NCBI GenBank assembly: GCA_903813345.2
Contig: CAIIXF020000100.1
Coordinates: 1-29,000 of the forward strand
Direction of reading: 5' to 3'
From: Owenia fusiformis
Taxonomy: Eukaryota; Annelida; Polychaeta; Sabellida; Oweniidae
Length of the DNA: 29,000 nucleotides
A program made the translations under genes and the position numbers. Every line of letters begins with the position of its first letter. The stretch's first letter is position 1. Shown here in pieces: positions 18,851-28,769 of this stretch. A model generated the notes under the pieces. That model did not search any database. It was given only the letters and a program-made list of their open reading frames with translations, and had not been told where the DNA came from.

Positions 18851-19847
18851 TAAGCTTAATGTGCCTAGGCAGCGGTGTGATGACGTCACCCACTTGTTTG
18901 CACCAAATTCCAATTTTGTACGATTGCAAGCTAAATAACGCCAAAATTACTCCCAAACATAAAATATTAATGAATATAAATTACCGAGACATGAAATATA
19001 ACAAAAATTATGCACAGACTGACATAATAAAGATGCTTTAATGAGTTAAAGTTATCCTCCTGAATATTTAATTCCAAAACTTAGTTTTAATTCTCAACTT
19101 GAACTCCATATATCTCGAAAAATATACGCTAATTCTAGTCCAAAGCTACTCAATCAATACTTGAGATCGTTATTTATACTAATCTATTGAAACTGGATAG
19201 AAAGAAAAACAAACTAACCTGTATTGGAACGGTATGATATGAGCGGTGCGAAGGTTGGTTGTTCCGAATGTTTCGAAATGACGCACTAAAAACTTTGGTG
19301 GTGATTTAGTGGATGTCAACTACCCAAACGTGAAACGAAACCACTAATTAAATTAGAAATATACGAAATGACCGGAAGTGGTCAGTTAAACACGCTAATT
19401 AATTCCCATACACAATTGAGAGACCAAGCAGGAATAAAAATAATTGCCAAAATATGTGTATAACTAGCTAGCTCAACTATAACCGGGGAAATTGCTGTTA
19501 AAGTGCTGAAAACCTCCAAATACTGGGACCATAAAATTGAGAAAAAATTGATTTTACAAAAAATGTCTTTTATCTGCGGCCAAGGTTAGAAAATAACAGA
19601 AGCACAAAAATTTTGTAAAAGAGTACAATTGAAAAATCGACCATATCATATGGTATCAAAACAACATTTCTTCAGGCTAGTGTGCTCGAGATTAATTGTA
19701 CAATTAATTCACAATGAGAAAATATGACTAAAGAACATAAGAAAATTAATAAGTCTTTTTTATTCTCACTTTTTCACACTTCACATTGGCGTTTTGGCGT
19801 GAATTGTTCCCTACGCCACTGAAGGGGTAACGAATTTATGGGTTTGG
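18851..19847. other. Single-copy DNA left of the large array
   Basis: The CREB-type palindrome TGACGTCA lies at 18881-18888. Around 19225-19390 CpG words are more frequent, with an ETS-type ACCGGAAGTG at 19371-19380 and a minus-strand donor-like CAG|GTTAGT at about 19221. This could be a minus-strand first exon and promoter, but no coding frame supports it. Confidence 0.3.
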
Positions 19848-20904
19848 CATCAAAGCAAGCTCCAAGAAGATTACTCTTACCACAATTTTGAGATATGGCG
19901 TCCGAAAGGTAGTTCAGAACAAAAAGTTCTCCAAATTCAACGTGTGTGCTAATATGTGAAGGAATCCAAATCTTAAAACCAAATTTCGGAAATTATAGCA
20001 TTTTGAAAGCTCAAAATCGCTAAATTTGGTGCCCTGTGTTAAATCAATGGTGTAGTGTTATGTAACTCACTCTTGGAGATATTATGTTAAGCCTTTAAAT
20101 AATATGTGACGTCATTAGTGTCAGGCTTTTTAAGACCGACATCCGGGGCCTTCCTAGATGCCCGCCATTGATGTAATGTTATGATCTTGATAGCTGGTAC
20201 AATAAAGTCTTATTGAAGCTCACATCTGAGTTAGTTCACTCAATCGTAATAACAGACCGAATGGGAAAAATACTTTTTTTGAAGTGTAAAATACAAGATA
20301 AAGACTGAGTACAGTTTAACATAATGAATGCCTATAAAACAAGGGGTTTCAAAAGCTACCTAGCTTCAAAATTTGGACACAAAAGTGCCTAGGTCAAAAT
20401 CTAGGTCAAATACATAGTTTTTCCTTATTTTAACAATTCTGATACTACACTTTGATAATTTGCTTTAAAATTTTGGACACAGGTAGCAGAGGATGTGCTT
20501 ATAATAGTGTTAGCCTTTGCCGTCAGGAAGTAATTTGACCCACTTTTGAGATATGGTGTCCAAAATGGAGGTCAAAATAAAAAGTTCTCAATATTTAACG
20601 TATGAGTTATGAATTAAGAATAGAATTTTCTCAGGAATCCGAATCTATAAACCAATTTTCGATCAAACTCCTGGTTAGATATTTATAGCAGTTTGAAGTC
20701 TCGAAAAGTCGATATGATGATATCCATCCCCATGTTATACAAATGGAGTCGAAGATAACATTCTTAAGAGTTTTCTAAATGTCTATATTCTAGCTGACTC
20801 AGCTTATTCTGAATGACTCAGCTTACAAGTAATTGGATGACTCAGCTTAAAACAAGTCTTAAATCTGGAGTCTTAAATTGAACTTGTTCAATTTACATGT
20901 CTAG
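19848..20904 (+). repeat. Array unit 0: old, truncated
   Basis: Homology to the later units starts around ATCAAAG (19853) and TTACTCTTACC. It runs through one A-type and one B3-type sub-repeat to the hairpin at 20875-20894 and CTAG at 20901-20904. The B1 and B2 sub-repeats present in units 1-4 are absent, and point differences are frequent. The 5' part of a full unit is missing. It is interrupted by the insertion at 20051-20259. Confidence 0.8.
20051..20259 (+). mobile_element. 209-bp insertion in unit 0, probable solo LTR
   Basis: The unit reads ...TCAATGG before and AATGGG after the insertion, whereas intact units read TCAATGGG. AATGG is therefore duplicated (20046-20050, 20260-20264). The insert begins TGTAGTGTTATG and contains TGACGTCA and an AATAAA word (20201-20206), an LTR-like order. 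TAATAACA lies near the right end, six bases short of the duplication. A 5-bp duplication and TG start fit a retrotransposon LTR; the lack of a CA terminus right at the duplication weakens this. No coding region is present. Confidence 0.45.
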
Positions 20905-23012
20905 TTATTATTTTTCTTCCTCCTCACCAAATTTCTCGTCAACTATAACAGCTTACCTTATCCAACTTACATGGTTAACTAAAGACTGAAACCGGCTTTC
21001 TGGGAAATTAGGTCAAATTTTTATCTAGGTCAAAGGTCAAGAACTAGGTCAAATCTTACATTTTCAACATTCTTCATCATATCTTCGTCAATATTCTTCG
21101 TAACTCCTTCATCTTTTTTTCATCGTGTAGCTTAGAAAAAGGCGAATCAAAGATATGACATCAGAATTTTGATTACTCTTACCGATTTTGAGATATGGCG
21201 TCCGAAATGTAGGTCACGCCTAAACATGCTCCAAATCGAATGTGTGAGCTATGAAAAAGATGTAGAATTTTCTCAGGAATCCAAATCTGCAAACCAAATT
21301 TGGATCGGACTTCCGGTTTGGAAGTTATGGCGTTTTGAAAGCTCAAAAATCGCTAAATTTGGTGCCTATGTTAAGTCAATGGGAAAAAAGACTTTTTCGA
21401 AGTGTAAAATACAGGATGTAGACTGAGTACAGCTTAACATAATGAATGCTTATAAAAGAAGGGGACCTCAAAAGCTACATAGTTTCAAAATTTGGACACC
21501 AAAATGCCTAGGTCAAAATCTAGGTCAAATTCATAGTGTTTCCTTATTTCTACGATTCTGACACTACACTTTGATAATTTACTTCCAAATTTTGTATACA
21601 GGTAGCAAAGAGTGTGCTAATAGTGTTAGCCTTTTGCCGTCAGAAAGTATTTTGACCCACTTTTGAGGTATAGTGTCCGAAAAGTAGGTCAAAATAAAAA
21701 GTTCTCCAGATCCAACGTATGAGTTATGAATTAAGTATAGAATTTTCTCAGGAATCCGAATCTGCAAACCAAATTTCGATCCAACTTCCAGTTCGGAAGT
21801 TATGGCGTGTCCAAAAAGTAGGTCAAAATAAAAAAATTCCAAATTTAACGTATGAGTTATGAATTAGGGGTAGAATTTTGTCAGGAATCCGAATCTGCAA
21901 ACCAAATTTCGATCCAACTTCCGGTTCGAAAGTTATGGCGTTTTGAAAGCTCAAAAATCGCTAAATTTGGTGCCCCATGTTATGTCAATGAGAAAAAGGA
22001 TTTTTTGAAGTGTAAAATACCAGATATAGACTGAGTACAGCTTAATATTCTGAAAGCCTATAAAAGGAGGGGACCTCGAAGGCTATCTAGCTTTAAAATT
22101 TGGACGCAAAAATGCCTTGGTCAAAATCTAGGTCAAATTCATAGTTTTTCCTTATTTTTGCGATTCTGACATTACACTTTAAGGATTTGCTTCAAAATTT
22201 TGTATACAGGTAGCAAAGAGTGTGCTTATAGTGTGAGCCTTCTGCCGTCAGAAAGTTTTTTGACCCACTTTTGAGATATGGTGTCCGAAATGTAGGTCAA
22301 AATAAAAAATTCTCCAAATTTAACGTATGAGTTATGAATTAAGGGTAGAATTTTCTCAGGAATCAGAATCTTTAAACCAAAGGACGATTCTCGGTTTGGA
22401 GAACAGTCTCCTGGGCTAATAATATCTTCATGAAAAATATAGAAATATTACCCAAATTAAACTATGAATATTCAAAAGAGGACATTTAAATCTACAAGAT
22501 GTAAAAATAACAAATTGGTCTGAAGCAGGGATAACGCTCAATTAGACCGATTCAATAAAATACAAGTCTCGATTTGGGGAAAGAAGTTCATCAGTGTACT
22601 GGGCTAATATTTTTTTGCGAAAAATCTAGAAATATTACCCAAATTAAATTATGACTATTCAAAAGAGGACATTCAAATCTATATTTTGTAAAAAAAATCA
22701 AATTTGTCCGAAGCAGGGATAATGCTCATTTAGATTGATGAACTTCGTTCTCCAAACCGAGAATCGTCCTTTCGATCTAACTTCTGGTTAGATAGTTATA
22801 GCGGTTTGAAGTCTCGAAAAGTCGATATGATGATATCCCCATGTTAAGCTAATAGAGTCGAAGATAGCCTTCTTAAAAGTTGTCTAAATGTCTATATTCT
22901 AGCTGACTCAGCTTATTCTGAATGACTCAGCTTACAAGTTCTGGATGACTCAGCTTAAAAAAAGTTTTAAATCTGGAGTCTTAAATTGAACTTGTTCAAT
23001 TTACATGTCTAG
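20905..23012 (+). repeat. Array unit 1, with Spy-like insertion
   Basis: A full unit of about 1720 bp plus a 388-bp insert. The order is: T-rich start, TCCTCCTCACCAAATTTCTC, DR1 site (21027-21039), sub-repeat A (from about 21184), B1 (about 21660), B2 (about 21810), B3 (about 22270), MARE cluster (22912-22956), hairpin (22983-23002) and CTAG (23009-23012). Open frames of 60-87 codons recur at the same places in each unit because sub-repeats are shared; they lack starts in good context and are not genes. Confidence 0.9.
22379..22772 (+). mobile_element. Spy-like transposon, copy 2, AAA|TTT insertion without duplication
   Basis: The inserted DNA is 22382-22769 (388 bp). It has perfect 23-bp TIRs (GGACGATTCTCGGTTTGGAG plus AAC, and the inverse). 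Outside are AAA (22379-22381) and TTT (22770-22772). In units 2, 3 and 4 the same position is uninterrupted AAATTT (24562-24567, 26279-26284, 28009-28014). The target was therefore split between AAA and TTT with nothing gained or lost. This is the defining behaviour reported for Spy transposons of invertebrates, relatives of IS5/ISL2EU/PIF-Harbinger. The interior carries a direct duplication of about 188 bp and no ORF, so it is non-autonomous. Confidence 0.85.
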
Positions 23013-24807
23013 TTATTATTAGACTCCAGATTGAAAATCTGGAGTCTATTGTTTTTGCCTGTTTTCTTTATTATTATTATTATTTTTCTTTCTTTTTTCT
23101 TCCTCCTCACCAAATTTCTCGTCAACTATAACAGCTTACTTAATCCAACTTACATGGTTAACTAAAGACTGAAACCGGCTTTCTGGGAAATTAGGTCAAA
23201 TTTTTATCTAGGTCAAAGGTCAAGAACTAGGTCAAATCTTACATTTTCAACATTCTTCATCATATCTTCGTCAATATTCTTCGTAACTCCTTCATCTTTT
23301 TTTCATCGTGTAGCTTAGAAAAAGGCGAATCAAAGATATGACATCAGAATTTTGATTACTCTTACCGATTTTGAGATATGGCGTCCGAAATGTATGTCAC
23401 GCCTAAACATGCTCCAAATCGAATATGTGAGCTATGAAAAAGATGTAAAATTTTCTCAGGAATCCAAATCTGCAAACCAAATTTGGATCGGACTACCGGT
23501 TCGGAAGTTATGGCGTTTTGAAAGCTCAAAAATCGCTAAATTTGGTGCCTATGTTAAGTCAATGGGAAAAAAGACCTTTTCGAAATGTAAAATACAGGAT
23601 ATAGACTGAGTACAGCTTAATATAATGAATGCTTATAAAAGAAGGGGACCTCAAAAGCTACATAGTTTCAAAATTTGGACACCAAAATGCCTAGGTCAAA
23701 ATCTAGGTCAAATTCATAGTGTTTCCTTATTTTTACGATTCTGACACTACACTTTAATTATTTACTTCCAAATTTTGTATACAGGTAGCAAAGAGTGTGC
23801 TAATAGTGTTAGCCTTTTGCCGTCAGAAAGTATTTTGACCCACTTTTGAGATATGGTGTCCGAAAAGTGGGTCAAAATAAAAAGTTCTCCAGATCCAACG
23901 TATGAGTTATGAATTAAGGGTAGAATTTTCTCAGGAATCCGAATCTGCAAATCAAATTTCGATCCGACTTCCGGTTCGGAAGTTATGGCGTGTCCAAAAA
24001 GTAGGTCAAAATAAAAAAATTCCAAATTTAACGTATGAGTTATGAATTAGGGGTAGAATTTTGTCAGGAATCCAAATCTGCAAACCAAATTACGATCCGA
24101 CTTCCGGTTCGAAAGTTATGGGGTTTTGAAAGCTCAAAAATCGCTAAATTTGGTGCCCCATGTTATGTCAATGAGAAAAAGGATTTTTTGAAGTGTAAAA
24201 TACCAGATAAAGACTGAGTACAGCTTAATATTCTGAAAGCCTATAAAAGGAGGGGACCTCGAAGGCTATCTAGCTTTAAAATTTGGACGCAAAAATGCCT
24301 TGGTCAAAATCTAGGTCAAATTCATAGTTTTTCCTTATTTTTGCGATTCTGACATTACACTTTAAGGATTTGCTTCGAAATTTTGTATACAGGTAGCAAA
24401 GAGTGTGCTTATAGTGTTAGCCTTCTGCCGTCAGAAAGTTTTTTGACCCACTTTTGAGATATGGTGTCCGAAATGTAGGTCAAAATAAAAAATTATCCAA
24501 ATTTAACGTATGAGTTATGAATTAAGGGTAGAATTTTCTCAGGAATCAGAATCTTTAAACCAAATTTCGATCTAACTTCTGGTTAGATAGTTATTGCGGT
24601 TTGAAGTCTCGAAAAGTCGATATGATGATATCCCCATGTTAAGCTAATAGAGTCGAAGATAGCCTTCTTAAAAGTTGTCTAAATGTCTATATTCTAGCTG
24701 ACTCAGCTTATTCTGAATGACTCAGCTTACAAGTTCTGGATGACTCAGCTTAAAAAAAATGTGAAATCTGGAGTCTTAAATTGAACTTGTTCAATTTACA
24801 TGTCTAG
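23013..24807 (+). repeat. Array unit 2, with the fullest 5' start
   Basis: It has the same order as unit 1 but a start about 78 bp longer. That start contains a perfect hairpin TAGACTCCAGATT-GAA-AATCTGGAGTCTA (23020-23048), then a TTTATTATTATTATT run before the common TCCTCCTCACC. The DR1 site is at 23210-23222, the MARE cluster from 24698, and CTAG at 24804-24807. Its B2 and B3 variants (AAATTACGATCCG, GTTATGGGG, AAATTATCC) match unit 4. Confidence 0.9.
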
Positions 24808-26524
24808 TTATTTTTCTTCCTCCTCACCAAATTTCTCGTCAACTATAACAGCTTACTTAATCCAACTTACATGGTTAACTAAAGACTGAAACCGGCTTTC
24901 TGGGAAATTAGGTCAACTTTTTATCTAGGTCAAAGGTCAAGAACTAGGTCAAATCTTACATTTTCAACATTCTTCATCATATCTTCGTCAATATTCTTCG
25001 TAACTCCTTCATCTTTTTTTCATAGTGTAGCTTAGAAAAAGGCGAATCAAAGATATGACATCAGAATTTTGATTACTCTTACCAATTTTGAGATATGGCG
25101 TCCGAAATGTAGGTCACGCCTAAACATGCTCCAAATCGAATGTGTGAGCTATGAAAAAGATGTAGGATTTTCTCAGGAATCCAAATCTGCAAACCAAATT
25201 TGGATCGGACTTCCGGTTCAGAAGTTATGGCGTTTTGAAAGCTCAAAAATCGCTAAATTTGGTGCCTATGTTAAGTCAATGGGAAAAAAGACTTTTTCGA
25301 AGTGTAAAATACAGGATATTGACTGAGTACAGCTTAACATAATGAATGCTTATAAAAGAAGGGGACCTCAAAAGCTACAAAGCTTCAAAATTTGGACACC
25401 AAAATGCCTAGGTCAAAATCTAGGTCAAATTCATAGTTTTTCCTTATTTTTACGATTCTGACACTACACTTTAATTATTTACTTCAAAATTTTGTATACA
25501 GGTAGCAAAGCGTGTGCTAATAGTGTTAGCCTTTTGCCGTCAGAAAGTATTTTGACCCACTTTTGAGATATGGTGTCCGAAAAGTAGGTCAAAATAAAAA
25601 GTTCTCCAGATTCAACGTATGAGTTATGAATTAAGGGTAGAATTTTCTCAGGAATCTGAATCTGCAAACCAAATTTCAATCCGACTTCCGGTTCGGAAGT
25701 TATGGTGTGTCCAAAAAGTAGGTCAAAATAAAAAAATTCCAAATTTAACGTATGAGTTATGAATTAGGGGTAGAATTTTGTCAGGAATCCGGATCTGCAA
25801 ACCAAATTTCGATCCGACTTCCGGTTCGAAAGTTATGGCGTTTTGAAAGCTCAAAAATCGCTAAATTTGGTGCCCCATGTTATGTCAATGAGAAAAAGGA
25901 TTTTTTGAAGTGTAAAATACCAGATATAGACTGAGTACAGCTTAATATTCTGAAAGCCTATAAAAGGAGGGGACCTCGAAGGCTATCTAGCTTTAAAATT
26001 TGGACGCAAAAATGCCTTGGTCAAGATCTAGGTCAAATTCATAGTTTTTCCTTATTTTTGCGATTCTGACATTACACTTTAAGGATTTGGTTCAAAATTT
26101 TGTATACAGGTAGCAAAGAGTGTGCTTATAGTGTTAGCCTTCTGCCGTCAGAAAGTTTTTTGACCCACTTTTGAGATATGGTGTCCGAAATGTAGGTCAA
26201 AATAAAAAATTCTCCAAATTTAACGTATGAGTTATGAATTAAGGGTAGAATTTTCTCAGAAATCAGAATATTTAAACCAAATTTCAATCTAACTTCTGGT
26301 TAGATAGTTATAGCGGTTTGAAGTCTCGAAAAGTCGATATGATGATATCCCCATGTTAAGCCAATAGAGTCGAAGATAGCCTTCTTAAAAGTTGTCTAAA
26401 TGTCTATATTCTAGCTGACTCAGCTTATTCTGAATGACTCAGCTTACAAGTTCTGGATGAGTCAGCTTAAAAAAAGTTTGAAATCTGGAGTCTTAAATTG
26501 AACTTGTTCAATTTACATGTCTAG
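24808..26524 (+). repeat. Array unit 3
   Basis: Length 1717 bp. The DR1 site is at 24927-24939. Sub-repeat A starts near 25084, B1 near 25561, B2 near 25706 and B3 near 26168. The MARE cluster spans 26413-26466, where the third site is TGAGTCA instead of TGACTCA, still an AP-1 match. CTAG is at 26521-26524. B2/B3 variants resemble unit 1, while the A part resembles unit 4 (ACAGGATATTGACTG). Confidence 0.9.
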
Positions 26525-26656
26525 TTATTATTATTATTCTTTTTTCTTCCTCCTCACCAAATTTCTCGTCAACTATAACAGCTTACTTAATCCAACTTAC
26601 ATGGTTAACTAAAGACTGAAACCGGCTTTCTGGGAAATTAGGTCAAATTTTTATCT

Positions 26657-26669
26657 AGGTCAAAGGTCA
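26657..26669 (+). promoter_or_regulatory. DR1 nuclear-receptor-type site (one per full unit)
   Basis: AGGTCAAAGGTCA is a perfect direct repeat of AGGTCA with one-base spacing, the class bound by HNF4 and RXR heterodimers. The same site is at 21027-21039, 23210-23222 and 24927-24939. Another AGGTCA follows within 20 bases. The match is seen; binding is inference. Confidence 0.4.
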
Positions 26670-28143
26670 AGAACTAGGTCAAATCTTACATTTTCAACAT
26701 TCTTCATCATATCTTCGTCAATATTCTTCGTAACTCCTTCATCTTTTTTTCATCGTGTAGCTTAGAAAAAGGCGAATCAAAGATATAACATCAGAATTTT
26801 GATTACTCTTACCGATTTTGAGATACGGCGTCCGAAATGTAGGTCACGCCTAAACATGCTCCAAATCAAATGTGTGAGCTATGAAAAAGATGTAGAATTT
26901 TCTCAGGAATCCAAATCTGCAAACCAAATTTGAATCGGACTTCCGGTTCGGAAGTTATGGCGTTTTGAAAGCTCAAAAATCGCTAAATTTGGTGCCTATG
27001 TTAAGTCAATGGGAAAAAAGACTTTTTCGAAGTGAAAAATACAGGATATTGACTGAGTACAGCTTAACATAATGAATGCTTATAAAAGAAGGGGACCTCA
27101 AAAGCTACATAGCTTCAAAATTTGGACACCAAAATGCCTAGGTCAAAATCAAGGTCAAATTCATAGTTTTTCCTTATTTTTACGATTCTGACACTACACT
27201 TTAATAATTTACTTCAAAATTTTGTATACAGGTAGCAAAGAGTGTGCTAATAGTGTTAGCCTTTTGCCGTCAGAAAGTATTTTGACCCACTTTTGAGATA
27301 TGGTGTCCGAAAAGTAGGTCAAAATAAAAAGTTCTCCAGATTCAACGTATGAGTTATGAATTAAGGGTAGAATTTTCTCAGGAATCCGAATCTGCAAACC
27401 AAATTTCGATCCGTCTACCGGTTCGGAAGTTATGGCGTGTCCAAAAAGTAGGTCAAAATAAAAAAATTCCAAATTTAACGTATGAGTTATGAATTAGGGG
27501 TAGAATTTTGTCAGGAATCCAAATCTGCAAACCAAATTACGATCCGACTTCCGGTTCGAAAGTTATGGGGTTTTGAAAGCTCAAAAATCGCTAAATTTGG
27601 TGCCCCATGTTATGTCAATGAGAAAAAGGATTTTTTGAAGTGTAAAATACCAGATAAAGACTGAGTACAGCTTAATATTCTGAAAGCCTATAAAAGGAGG
27701 GGACCTCGAAGGCTATCTAGCTTTAAAATTTGGACGCAAAAATGCCTTGGTCAAAATCTAGGTCAAATTCATAGTTTTTCCTTATTTTTGCGATTCTGAC
27801 ATTACACTTTAATTATTTGCTTCAAAATTTTGTATACAGGTAGCAAAGAGTGTGCTTATAGTGTTAGCCTTCTGCCGTCAGAAAGTTTTTTGACCCACTT
27901 TTGAGATATGGTGTCCGAAATGTAGGTCAAAATAAAAAATTATCCAAATTTAACGTATGAGTTATGAATTAAGGGTAGAATTTTCTCAGGAATCAGAATC
28001 TTTAAACCAAATTTCGATCTAACTTCTGGTTAGATAGTTATAGCGGTTTGAAGTCTCGAAAAGTCGATATGATGATATCCCCATGTTAAGCTAATAGAGT
28101 CGAAGATAGCCTTCTTAAAAGTTGTCTAAATGTCTATATTCTA

Positions 28144-28196
28144 GCTGACTCAGCTTATTCTGAATGACTCAGCTTACAAGTTCTGGATGACTCAGC
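28144..28196 (+). promoter_or_regulatory. Triple MARE/AP-1 site cluster (one per unit)
   Basis: GCTGACTCAGC, then TGAATGACTCAGC, then GGATGACTCAGC within about 53 bp. The first is the palindromic Maf recognition core; all three fit RTGACnnnGC or AP-1 TGACTCA. Equivalent clusters start at 20793, 22912, 24698 and 26413. Spacing is kept across units. Function is inference. Confidence 0.4.
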
Positions 28197-28254
28197 TTAA
28201 AAAAAATGTGAAATCTGGAGTCTTAAATTGAACTTGTTCAATTTACATGTCTAG

Positions 28255-28654
28255 TTATTATCGCGATTACTCAGGATAAAAAGATCAATTTTGAGGATAA
28301 CAGGTATCTTTGATTAATTTATATAGCGCGTATATACACGCAAAATAGTTATTAATTGCAAACCAACTGTTCGTTAATGCAGTGCCGTGATGACGGTTAA
28401 TTCCTGAAACGATTTGCAATTTCGATGTTACCGAAACTGACCGACATTTTCGTCATATTCCAAACCTGTCTCCAATATTTTCGTAATTATGCATCAATAG
28501 GGTCTAAGGGGGATACGGGACGGGGTGTATGTGTTTATAAGGTATGTATGCATGCTTGAATCACAGTCTTTGTGTAATATTGCCATGTTTTCAGGGTTCA
28601 ATAAGTTCCGCTTGTCGAAACCTGCTGAACGATTAAATTAACGCATCATGGAGG
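28255..28654. other. Single-copy flank of the array
   Basis: No array homology occurs after TTATTAT. It contains GCGCGTATATACACGC (28326-28341) and more CpG than the left half of the window. A plus-strand acceptor-like CATGTTTTCAG (28585-28595) is followed by a short open stretch (FNKFRLSKPAERLN then stop), too weak to call. Confidence 0.4.
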
Positions 28655-28714
28655 TTAGACCTAGCCGGGCCATAACACATGTCAGATAAGAAACGAGGCC
28701 CGGGCTAGGTCTAA
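28655..28714. repeat. GC-rich 60-nt hairpin
   Basis: TTAGACCTAGCCGGGCC (28655-28671) pairs with GGCCCGGGCTAGGTCTAA (28697-28714), leaving one unpaired base in the stem and a 25-nt loop. It is the strongest GC-rich stem in the window outside element ends. The size fits a microRNA-like precursor, a remnant foldback element or a cruciform. No mature-miRNA identity can be claimed from sequence alone. Confidence 0.6.
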
Positions 28715-28750
28715 TGTTGTTGGACTACTCACATCTAGTCTATTGATTGC

Positions 28751-28769
28751 CACTGCATTCAATGCAGTG
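28751..28769. repeat. Short palindrome beside the hairpin
   Basis: CACTGCATT-C-AATGCAGTG is a perfect 9-bp stem with a single central base, 36 bp right of the 60-nt hairpin. The remaining DNA to 29000 holds nothing I recognise. Confidence 0.5.

Larger units (their letters stand above)
26525..28254 (+). repeat. Array unit 4, last unit
   Basis: Length 1730 bp. The DR1 site is at 26657-26669. In sub-repeat A the frame open in the other units is cut by TGA (AATTTGAATCGG), showing it is not under coding constraint. The MARE cluster starts at 28144, the hairpin is at 28225-28244 and CTAG at 28251-28254. TTATTAT follows, then single-copy DNA, so the array ends exactly at the putative element terminus. 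Confidence 0.9.

Noticed and set aside
18649-19041. Longest open frame in the window (130 codons, plus strand)
   Set aside because: Its protein-like middle comes from repeated GCAGAATTT words, the tail is Lys/Asn/Ile-rich as in random AT-rich DNA, and no splice or start context supports it.
21169-27664. Recurrent 60-, 85- and 87-codon open frames in the array
   Set aside because: They recur because the DNA repeats. The fourth copy of the 85-codon frame has a stop, most lack a good start, and the opposite strand is equally open. No sign of coding constraint.
20800-28200. tRNA B-box-like GGTTCGAAA words in the array
   Set aside because: No A box at the right distance, no cloverleaf arms and no T-run terminator in register; the word belongs to the ETS-type palindrome.
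3474-28254. CRISPR-like or bacterial repeat array
   Set aside because: Repeat lengths (135-1720 bp), divergence, absence of uniform short spacers and of any cas-like gene, and the AT-rich intron-like setting rule this out.
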